64,000 bases of DNA from an uncultured Bacteroides sp. Lineage in GTDB: Bacteria; Bacteroidota; Bacteroidia; Bacteroidales; Bacteroidaceae. Position numbers and translations under genes: made by a program. The stretch covers positions 4,344,365 to 4,408,364 of the forward strand of contig NZ_OY762899.1 in the NCBI RefSeq assembly GCF_963666545.1, written 5' to 3'. This document shows positions 44,607-52,118 of the stretch, piece by piece (position 1 is the stretch's first letter; every line of letters begins with the position of its first letter). The notes beneath the pieces were generated by a model. The model searched no databases, had not been told where the DNA came from, and saw nothing but the letters and a program-made list of their open reading frames with translations.

Positions 44607-46295
44607 ATGGCTGACGATAAAAAGATTATTTTCTCGATGGTTGGGGTGAGCAAAGCTTTTCAACCAAACAAAAATGTATTGAAAGACATCTATCTCTCAT
44701 TCTTCTATGGCGCCAAGATTGGTATCATAGGTCTCAATGGTTCGGGTAAGTCTACTGTGCTAAAAATTATTGCCGGTCTGGAGAAGTCATACCAGGGAGA
44801 GGTCGTTTTTTCTCCCGGTTATTCAGTTGGCTATCTGGCACAGGAACCCCATCTCGACGATAACAAAACGGTGAAAGAAGTGGTGATGGAAGGCGTGCAA
44901 CCTATTGTGGATGCACTTGCGGAATATGAAGCAATCAACCTGAAGTTTGGCGAACCGGAGTATTATGAGGATGCTGATAAGATGGAAAAACTCTTTGCCC
45001 GCCAGGCAGAGTTGCAAGATATTATCGATGCTACTGATGCGTGGAATCTGGATAGCATGCTAGAGCGTGCGATGGATGCTTTGCGTTGTCCGCCCGAAGA
45101 CCAGCCGGTGAAGAACCTTTCAGGAGGAGAGCGTCGTCGAGTGGCACTGTGTCGCTTACTTCTGCAGAAACCCGATATCTTGTTGCTCGATGAGCCTACC
45201 AACCACCTTGACGCAGAGTCTATCGACTGGTTAGAGCAACATCTGCAACAATATGAAGGTACGGTTATTGCCGTGACCCATGACCGCTACTTCCTCGATC
45301 ATGTAGCCGGATGGATTTTGGAACTTGATCGTGGCGAGGGCATTCCATGGAAAGGAAACTACTCTTCTTGGTTGGAACAGAAAACCAAACGCATGGAGAT
45401 GGAAGAAAAAACAGTAAGCAAACGTCGCAAGACACTTGAACGTGAGCTCGACTGGGTACGCATGGCTCCCAAAGCTCGTCAGGCAAAAGGTAAGGCTCGT
45501 CTGAACTCTTACGACAAATTGCTCAATGAAGATCAGAAAGAGAAAGAAGAGAAATTGGAAATCTTTATTCCCAACGGACCACGTTTGGGGAATAAAGTCA
45601 TTGAAGCCAAAGCTGTAGCCAAGGCGTATGGCGATAAGTTACTGTTCGATGACCTGAACTTCATGCTTCCTCCCAATGGCATTGTAGGTATAATAGGACC
45701 CAATGGTGCCGGTAAAACGACTCTTTTCAGACTCATTATGGGTATGGAGAAGGCTGATAAAGGTGAATTTGAGGTAGGAGAGACTGTAAAAGTAGCCTAC
45801 GTAGACCAACAGCATAAAGATATTGATGCCAATAAGAGTGTTTATCAAGTTATCTCAGGTGGCAATGAGTTGATGCGATTGGGTGGACGAGACATCAATG
45901 CCCGTGCATATCTCTCGCGCTTTAATTTCGCAGGAGGTGACCAAGAGAAACTTTGCGGAGTTCTCTCGGGTGGTGAGCGAAATCGTCTTCATCTGGCCAT
46001 GGCTCTTAAAGAGGAAGGTAACGTGCTTTTACTCGATGAGCCAACCAATGATATTGATGTGAATACCTTGCGTGCGCTCGAAGAAGGTCTCGAAGACTTT
46101 GCCGGTTGTGCTGTGGTAATTTCCCACGACCGTTGGTTCCTTGATCGTATTTGCACACATATTCTTGCCTTCGAAGGTGATTCTAACGTCTTCTATTTTG
46201 AAGGATCTTATTCAGAGTATGAAGAGAACAAAATGAAACGTTTAGGCAATGAAGAACCCAAACGTGTGAGATATAGAAAGCTGATACAAGGATAA
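44607..46295 (+). CDS. ettA: Energy-dependent translational throttle protein EttA (ABC-F)
   Basis: 562-residue cytoplasmic ABC-F ATPase that binds the ribosomal E site and gates early elongation according to ATP/ADP. Two nucleotide-binding domains: Walker A G-L-N-G-S-G-K-S (near residue 45) and G-P-N-G-A-G-K-T (near 363), signatures L-S-G-G-E-R-R-R and L-S-G-G-E-R-N-R, and two Walker B L-L-L-D-E-P-T-N motifs. Between them lies the charged linker (about 250-325; K-R-M-E-M-E-E-K, then R-Q-A-K-G-K-A-R) with the arm expected of EttA. No membrane part. A decayed copy of its 3' end lies 200 bases downstream. Confidence 0.95.
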   Translation: MADDKKIIFSMVGVSKAFQPNKNVLKDIYLSFFYGAKIGIIGLNGSGKSTVLKIIAGLEKSYQGEVVFSPGYSVGYLAQEPHLDDNKTVKEVVMEGVQPIVDALAEYEAINLKFGEPEYYEDADKMEKLFARQAELQDIIDATDAWNLDSMLERAMDALRCPPEDQPVKNLSGGERRRVALCRLLLQKPDILLLDEPTNHLDAESIDWLEQHLQQYEGTVIAVTHDRYFLDHVAGWILELDRGEGIPWKGNYSSWLEQKTKRMEMEEKTVSKRRKTLERELDWVRMAPKARQAKGKARLNSYDKLLNEDQKEKEEKLEIFIPNGPRLGNKVIEAKAVAKAYGDKLLFDDLNFMLPPNGIVGIIGPNGAGKTTLFRLIMGMEKADKGEFEVGETVKVAYVDQQHKDIDANKSVYQVISGGNELMRLGGRDINARAYLSRFNFAGGDQEKLCGVLSGGERNRLHLAMALKEEGNVLLLDEPTNDIDVNTLRALEEGLEDFAGCAVVISHDRWFLDRICTHILAFEGDSNVFYFEGSYSEYEENKMKRLGNEEPKRVRYRKLIQG

Positions 46296-46353
46296 CTCGG
46301 TTTTCAATCATGTTATTCTAGGTCGATAACTTCGATTCTTATTTTATAAAGTT

Positions 46354-46384
46354 AGGGCTGAACTTATGCGAGTTCAGCCCTTTT
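46354..46384 (+). terminator. Terminator of ettA
   Basis: AGGGCTGAAC and GTTCAGCCCT around TTATGCGA, then TTT. Confidence 0.88.
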
Positions 46385-46498
46385 GATGAGTATGCTTTTC
46401 GTTGATAATATTTGCTTTTTGGATAGGCTTTTTCTGAAAAAATAATTTGTTTGGAAGCGTAATTTATAGAACAGAGTCATATTTCGTTTTAATTTCAT

Positions 46499-46640
46499 TT
46501 GCATGCATTTGCCTTTGAAGGTGATTTTAACGTATTCTATTTTGAAGGATCTTATTTTGGAATATGAAGAGAATAAAATAAAACGTTTAGTCTATAGAGA
46601 ATCCAAGTTTGTGAGATATAGAAAGCTGATACAAGGATAG
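46499..46640 (+). pseudogene. Decayed copy of the 3' end of ettA
   Basis: About 140 bases clearly similar to ettA positions near 46151-46295, including F-E-G-D and Y-F-E-G-S-Y codons and a nearly identical last stretch (GATATAGAAAGCTGATACAA) to the stop. A one-base insertion after the S-Y codons shifts the frame, and there is no start. In the 46296-46845 gap the only other items are two terminators and a promoter element. Confidence 0.85.
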
Positions 46641-46653
46641 TTATATGTTTTAT

Positions 46654-46712
46654 AAAATTAACGGAGGCGTAAAATTATGTTGAACTGGTTTTGTCGTTTC
46701 CGTTAATTTTTT
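46654..46712 (+). terminator. Hairpin after the ettA tail copy
   Basis: Perfect arms AAAATTAACGGA and TCCGTTAATTTT with a 33-base loop, followed by T-rich sequence. Long loop lowers certainty. Confidence 0.55.
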
Positions 46713-46778
46713 GTTTTTTCTGCTTTGAACCCTTAAAAAATGAAACATAAATGTAATGTACATATAAAGTATATTAAT

Positions 46779-46786
46779 TACCTTTG
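46779..46786 (+). promoter_or_regulatory. -7 element (TACCTTTG) of the TonB receptor operon
   Basis: Exact TAnnTTTG match 59 bases before the receptor start codon. No TTTG at the usual -33 distance. Confidence 0.6.
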
Positions 46787-46845
46787 TATCCTATATAGAA
46801 ATAAGATTATTTAATTAACAAATCAATTACTTAACAAGAAGAATT

Positions 46846-49557
46846 ATGAGAAAACATCTAATTCATTTCCTGCTGGTTGCGTTGCTGTCGGTATGCTCTG
46901 CTGCTACGGTTTTTGCCCAGACAACAGTGAAAGGTCAAGTCGTGGATGCAGAAAGCAGTGAACCTATGATTGGCGCTGCTGTTACGGCCGTTGGTACTAC
47001 TCAGGGTACTGTTACCGATGTAGACGGTAAGTTTACTCTAAATGTAGCTTCCAATGCAACTTTGTCCATTAAGTATCTCGGATACAAGGAATTTAAGAAG
47101 AAAATTCTTCAGAAGGGACAGATTGATCTTGGCGTTGTTTCTTTAGAAATAGATGCTGTAGCATTAGCCGATGTAACTATTACATCTTCTATTGCAATTG
47201 CACGTAAAACTCCGGTGGCTCTTTCTACTATTGATCCTGTGTTTATTGCAGAAAAGCTGGGAACTCAAGAATTTCCTGAGATATTGAAGTCTACTCCTGG
47301 TGTTTATGCTACCAAGCAAGGTGGTGGTTATGGCGATTCTGACATAACTATGCGCGGTTTTGAAACTGCTAACATAGCTATTATGATTAATGGCGTCCCC
47401 ATGAATGATATGGAATGGGGTGGTGTATATTGGAGTAACTGGGCTGGTCTGTCTGATGTAACCCGTAGTATGCAAACGCAACGTGGTTTGGGAGCTTCTA
47501 AAGTTTCCGCTCCTTCTGTTGGAGGTTCTATTAATATTGTAACTAATGGCATTGAAGCTAAAAGAGGTGGGACCGTGTCTTACGGAATGGGTAACGACGG
47601 AATGAATAAGGTTCTTTTCTCTGTATCTACAGGACTAACAAAGTCAGGTTGGGCTATGACTGTTATGGGTGGTAAAACTTGGGGCGATGGATATATTCAG
47701 GGGACAGATTTCGTTGGATACAATTATTTCCTAAATATTGCTAAACGCATTAATAATAATCACCAGATATCATTGACGGCTTTTGGGGCACCTCAAATTC
47801 ACAATCAACGTAATTCTAATGACGGTCTTAGCATTCAAGGGTGGCAAGAAGTAAAAAACTATATGCAACCAGGTGATGAATATAAGTATAATGCTACTTA
47901 TGGATTCGGAAAGAATGGTGAACGTAAAACTTCCGCTAAGAATAAATACCACAAGCCTCAGATTTCTTTAAACCACATGTGGCAAATAGATAATACTTCT
48001 TCATTGAGCACTGCACTCTATTTATCCATTGGCGACGGCTGGGGATATAGCGGCCAAGGAAATGGCGCATATTCTAATTCATCATGGTATGGCTCTTCCA
48101 ATGGTTCTTTGAATATGACTTTTCGCAATGCTGACGGAACCTTTGCTTATGATAAAGTTCAGGAGATAAATGAAAATAGTTCTACTGGTTCACAGATGAT
48201 AATGTCTGTTTCAAAGAATCAACATAAATGGTATGGTTTACTTTCTACTTACACTAAAGAGCTTAATGATAACTTAAATTTCTATGCAGGTATTGATGGG
48301 CGTTACTATATTGGTACTCATACCAATGAAATTAATGACCTTTATAATGGTGCGTATTACATAGATGCTTCTCGTGCAACCGTGTCGGCTGCTAATAATT
48401 CTGCTGCTGCTGATCCTTCTTTTGCAAAAAAGAAACTTGGTGTAGGTGATGTTGTTTATCGTGATTATGATGGTTATGTAGTTCAAGAAGGTGCGTTTGC
48501 TCAAGCAGAATATAACACAGACAAGCTTACTTCTTTCTTGGCGGGTTCTATTAACAACACAAGTCAGTGGCGTTACGATCGTTATTATTATGATAAGGCA
48601 CATGCCAAATCAGAAAAAGTGAATTCTATCGGGTTCACTGTTAAAGGTGGAGCAAATTATAATCTCAATGAATATCATAATGTATTTGCTAATATAGGTT
48701 ATATTAGTCGTGCTCCATTCTTCTCAGGAGGCGCTTTTCTTTCATCAGTTTCGAGCAATATGGTGAATAAGAATGCTGTTAACGAAAAAATATTTAGTGC
48801 AGAAATCGGTTATGGATTCCGTTCTAAGTTCTTGACGGCTAATTTGAATATCTATCATACAGAATGGAAGGATAAGTCAATGGCTCGCTCGATGGACTAT
48901 AAAGATGCTACCGGAAAAAGTGACCGTGCAATGATTAACATGACAGGAGTTAATGCTACCCATGAAGGTATTGAACTTGATCTTAAAGCAAAAGCTCTGA
49001 GTTGGTTAGATATTACTGGTATGTTTTCTATTGGAGACTGGCGTTGGACGAATAACCCGACTGGTTATTTTTATAATTCGCTTGGTCAACCTCTTACTGG
49101 AGCTAAAACTGTTGCGTCCGGAATTGGTGCTGCAGATCATGCAAAAATGATACTTCTTATGGATGGTGTAAAGGTTGGTGGTGCTGCTCAGACTACAGCT
49201 GCATTGGGTGCAAAGATTAAATTGAGTAAAGATCTTCATTTTGGAGTTGATTGGAATCTTTTTGCTCGCAATTATGCTGATTGGGCAATGGCTAGTAATG
49301 ATCTTTCTCTTGGTGGTTCTAAAACTTTTGAAACCCCATGGCGCATCCCTTCTGCTAACACATTCGACTTAGATGCCAGTTATTCATTTAAAATTGGCAC
49401 TCTTCCGGCTGTTTTATCTGGTAATGTGAATAATTTGTTCGACCAAGAATATATTTCAAGTGCTTACGATGGTGGCGACCATAATGCGAAAAGTGCATAT
49501 CGCGTATTCTATGGCTTTGGACGTACCATGTCTATGAGACTTAAAGTTAATTTCTAA
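46846..49557 (+). CDS. TonB-dependent outer-membrane receptor with carboxypeptidase-regulatory-like domain
   Basis: 903 residues. Signal peptide (ends V-F-A-Q), then a CarboxypepD_reg-like beta-sandwich (about 27-110; V-K-G-Q-V-V-D-A, G-A-A-V-T-A-V-G-T-T-Q-G), a plug domain (about 120-240; I-L-K-S-T-P-G-V-Y-A and I-T-M-R-G-F) and a long beta-barrel ending in aromatic-rich strands with terminal Phe. Imports an unknown ligand across the outer membrane using TonB energy. It lacks the full SusC/RagA signature and has no SusD neighbour; instead a lipoprotein gene follows after 21 bases, probably the surface partner. Confidence 0.92.
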   Translation: MRKHLIHFLLVALLSVCSAATVFAQTTVKGQVVDAESSEPMIGAAVTAVGTTQGTVTDVDGKFTLNVASNATLSIKYLGYKEFKKKILQKGQIDLGVVSLEIDAVALADVTITSSIAIARKTPVALSTIDPVFIAEKLGTQEFPEILKSTPGVYATKQGGGYGDSDITMRGFETANIAIMINGVPMNDMEWGGVYWSNWAGLSDVTRSMQTQRGLGASKVSAPSVGGSINIVTNGIEAKRGGTVSYGMGNDGMNKVLFSVSTGLTKSGWAMTVMGGKTWGDGYIQGTDFVGYNYFLNIAKRINNNHQISLTAFGAPQIHNQRNSNDGLSIQGWQEVKNYMQPGDEYKYNATYGFGKNGERKTSAKNKYHKPQISLNHMWQIDNTSSLSTALYLSIGDGWGYSGQGNGAYSNSSWYGSSNGSLNMTFRNADGTFAYDKVQEINENSSTGSQMIMSVSKNQHKWYGLLSTYTKELNDNLNFYAGIDGRYYIGTHTNEINDLYNGAYYIDASRATVSAANNSAAADPSFAKKKLGVGDVVYRDYDGYVVQEGAFAQAEYNTDKLTSFLAGSINNTSQWRYDRYYYDKAHAKSEKVNSIGFTVKGGANYNLNEYHNVFANIGYISRAPFFSGGAFLSSVSSNMVNKNAVNEKIFSAEIGYGFRSKFLTANLNIYHTEWKDKSMARSMDYKDATGKSDRAMINMTGVNATHEGIELDLKAKALSWLDITGMFSIGDWRWTNNPTGYFYNSLGQPLTGAKTVASGIGAADHAKMILLMDGVKVGGAAQTTAALGAKIKLSKDLHFGVDWNLFARNYADWAMASNDLSLGGSKTFETPWRIPSANTFDLDASYSFKIGTLPAVLSGNVNNLFDQEYISSAYDGGDHNAKSAYRVFYGFGRTMSMRLKVNF

Positions 49558-49578
49558 ACTATCAAAGAACGTTTGATT

Positions 49579-50967
49579 ATGAATAAAAGTAAAATTTTCA
49601 GTTTATTAGTTGCATTGCTACTTTTGGCAAGTTGTGATTATAATGATAAGTATTTTGATTGGTTAGACGAATCGACCGTCCTGACTGATATAAAGAAAAT
49701 AGATTATACTCTTGTCGCTGCAGATTATTCTACTATTTCCAAGAACGCTACAAATATGGCCTTGGCTAAGGCTTCTGGGGATAGTGCCGCTTTGAGTGCA
49801 ATAAAAACGAATCTTTATCTCACGAATGCAATATCAGCAGAGAAATATGTTCCTGCATTTTTAGCTGTCACATGGCCTACGGCTGATAATGGCTCTTCGG
49901 TTAAGGTTACCTACGAAAAAGCAGTTTCTCTACCAGCTTATGTTTCATCTCTTAATACTGCTACAATCTATAAAGTAACTAATGCTAATTATGAATCTGT
50001 TTGGGGAGTAGGTTCTACTGTGCGTTTTTTCACTCCTGTTGTTACTGCAGCTAAGAATGTTCCTACTATTTTGAAAACTGCATTACCTAATGCTGTTTCT
50101 GGAGCTATCGTAGCTGTAGACTATAATAAATCAGATAGTGAACCTACCGGTGGAACAGATGTCTATACTGCTACTACAGCATTGTACTCTTTCAATGGTA
50201 CTACGTGGGCCGTGTATTCAGCAAATACTAGTGCCTACATGTTAACAAAGGCCGATTTTACGATGATGAATAGTAACTATGATAACTTTAGTGCAACGAT
50301 GAGTCCAGATGCATATCTGCCTGCGTTTCTGAAACTAAAATATCCTTTTGCTCAAAAAGGAGCAATATCGGCACCTACTTACAAGTTTTATAATTCTACG
50401 ACCAAAGTTACTTCAATCCGTGCTGATGAATATTCTTATTCTGGTACTGAATGGGTTAAGAATGATGCAATTGAAACATTCACTGATCAATTTGTTTTGA
50501 GTAACGGGAAATGGATTTATAACCCAAGTATAGTAATCACATTAGTTGCCGTTAAGGGTCAAGCTGAAACTGCAGCTTTCTATCAGGCTATTACGGATTC
50601 TGTAAAAGTTCTTAAAGGAGCTGGATATGTAACTAGTTACGGCAACAATGATTATTATTATGGTGGTTCTGCTTTTAATAATAATTTTGATTTCCGTCCG
50701 TCTGCATGGAAAACTCAGACTACTGTTTATAAGGATATGACTGATGCCAATTTGACCGCTTTGATGTATCAACGTTTACCGGAGTCATTTATTTATGCAC
50801 TTCATAAATTTTATTCTGACGCAGCTCCTGTTGTTGGAGTAGATGTGACATGTACGATTAACTTTTCTATTTATGATGGTACAACAACTGTAGCTTATGT
50901 TATAGTGTACGATGTCGTAGGTAAAGGACAGTTTAAGTATGTGGAAGGTTCTTTAAAGAAGAAATAA
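49579..50967 (+). CDS. Lipoprotein with three internal repeats, partner of the TonB receptor
   Basis: 462 residues, lipobox L-A-S-C (Cys19), followed by D-Y-N-D, an acidic +2 start suited to surface export. Family not recognised. Three repeated units of about 75-100 residues are visible: Y-T-L-V-A-A-D-Y-S ... Y-V-P-A-F-L ... S-S-V-K-V-T-Y; Y-K-V-T-N-A-N-Y-E ... V-P-T-I-L ... G-A-I-V-A-V-D-Y; and Y-M-L-T-K-A-D-F ... Y-L-P-A-F-L ... A-I-S-A-P-T-Y. A different C-terminal domain follows. The upstream TTG at 49573 was not used. Likely a ligand-capturing lid for the receptor (inference). Confidence 0.75.
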   Translation: MNKSKIFSLLVALLLLASCDYNDKYFDWLDESTVLTDIKKIDYTLVAADYSTISKNATNMALAKASGDSAALSAIKTNLYLTNAISAEKYVPAFLAVTWPTADNGSSVKVTYEKAVSLPAYVSSLNTATIYKVTNANYESVWGVGSTVRFFTPVVTAAKNVPTILKTALPNAVSGAIVAVDYNKSDSEPTGGTDVYTATTALYSFNGTTWAVYSANTSAYMLTKADFTMMNSNYDNFSATMSPDAYLPAFLKLKYPFAQKGAISAPTYKFYNSTTKVTSIRADEYSYSGTEWVKNDAIETFTDQFVLSNGKWIYNPSIVITLVAVKGQAETAAFYQAITDSVKVLKGAGYVTSYGNNDYYYGGSAFNNNFDFRPSAWKTQTTVYKDMTDANLTALMYQRLPESFIYALHKFYSDAAPVVGVDVTCTINFSIYDGTTTVAYVIVYDVVGKGQFKYVEGSLKKK

Positions 50968-50985
50968 TAATTACCATAGAGTAAG

Positions 50986-51020
50986 AAAGGGCATCCCAAG
51001 AAATTGTGGATGCCCTTTTT
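50986..51020. terminator. Bidirectional terminator after the receptor operon
   Basis: AAAGGGCATCC and GGATGCCCTTT around an 11-base loop, with A and T runs on both sides; sits between convergent genes. Confidence 0.88.
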
Positions 51021-51041
51021 AGTTACTCACATCGTAAAAAG

Positions 51042-52118
51042 CTATATTCCCACTTCCATAATCACCGGATTATGGTCGCTACACAAATCCAAATTTGGAG
51101 AGAAGTACCGGATGCCTTGTAGTTCGGCGGAGTGGAAGATGTAATCGATGCGTAGCATACGTTTGTAATAGCGGAAAGTATACGCATACCCATGTCCGCA
51201 AGTTTTAAAACCATCCTTTAGATTGCCCTTCATCGCACGATATGCGTACGAGGAGGAAATTGAGTTGAGATCACTACAGAGCAATACGGGATAGGGGCTT
51301 TGAAGGGTAAATTTGTGTACCGTCTCTACTTGCTGTTCCCGTTTTATGAAATTCTCCTTCGTGAGCCTCATTATATCATACATCAGATATACGATGCCCC
51401 CATTTCCCGTTTTCAACTCTTCCTGTAACCTTTGTCTGTTTTGCGATAGGTTGGTGGTTTGCAGATGGTTATTAAATATACGAACTTTCTTCTTATTGAT
51501 GGAGATGTCGCACCACAAGCTGCAGTTGTTGCTGTTAGAGTACGTGGTTACTTCACTATTGCTGATGGGATATTTGCTGAATATGGCCAAATGGAGCAAG
51601 TCTAAATTGACAGGGGTCATCACGCTGTATTTCCATGCCGAGAAAGCTTTTTTGATGCTATCTACCGTGAATTCGTTATTTGCCATAAACTCCTGGAAGC
51701 AGATCACGTCAACCTTCTGTTCAGCCATGTATCGGGCTATCTCTTTGCAAGAGTATCCATCAGCCTCCTTACCGAAACTATGTACGTTGTAGGTTGCCAC
51801 TGTCAGACTTTGATGGTTGGGAGCTAGCGTCTTTTCTCTTAATTGAAACTGAAAGGTACTGCTCAGAAAGCCTGAGTTGGCAATAATGGCAACAACAGGA
51901 ATCCACACCCAAAAACGCCGGCGTATGGCCCAATAGATGACAAAAGGAATATTTAATAGAATTAATACAGGCAAGAGTAGCCCCAAAAAAGCGAAGAATG
52001 TCGATTGCGTGGGGGGTACATAACTCGCAAGTGCTCCGAGTATGGTTATACCGCCTAAGCTGAGAGTGGCTAATCTGAATAGAATATGCAAGAACTTGCG
52101 AACAGTTATTCGTTCCAT
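51042..52118 (-). CDS. Membrane-anchored endonuclease/exonuclease/phosphatase family protein
   Basis: 358 residues. Three hydrophobic segments at the N terminus (about 10-100), then an EEP (DNase I-like) domain: V-A-T-Y-N-V-H-S-F, I-C-F-Q-E-F-M, L-L-C-S-D-L-N-S, and C-S-D-H-N-P-V-I-M near the end, which carry the Asn, Glu, Asp and His of the active site. The substrate may be a phospholipid or nucleic acid phosphate; not readable. The start at 52118 shares one base with the stop of the upstream kinase gene (TAATG); a longer frame from 52133 would overlap it by 16 bases. Confidence 0.88.
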   Translation of the reverse strand: MERITVRKFLHILFRLATLSLGGITILGALASYVPPTQSTFFAFLGLLLPVLILLNIPFVIYWAIRRRFWVWIPVVAIIANSGFLSSTFQFQLREKTLAPNHQSLTVATYNVHSFGKEADGYSCKEIARYMAEQKVDVICFQEFMANNEFTVDSIKKAFSAWKYSVMTPVNLDLLHLAIFSKYPISNSEVTTYSNSNNCSLWCDISINKKKVRIFNNHLQTTNLSQNRQRLQEELKTGNGGIVYLMYDIMRLTKENFIKREQQVETVHKFTLQSPYPVLLCSDLNSISSSYAYRAMKGNLKDGFKTCGHGYAYTFRYYKRMLRIDYIFHSAELQGIRYFSPNLDLCSDHNPVIMEVGI

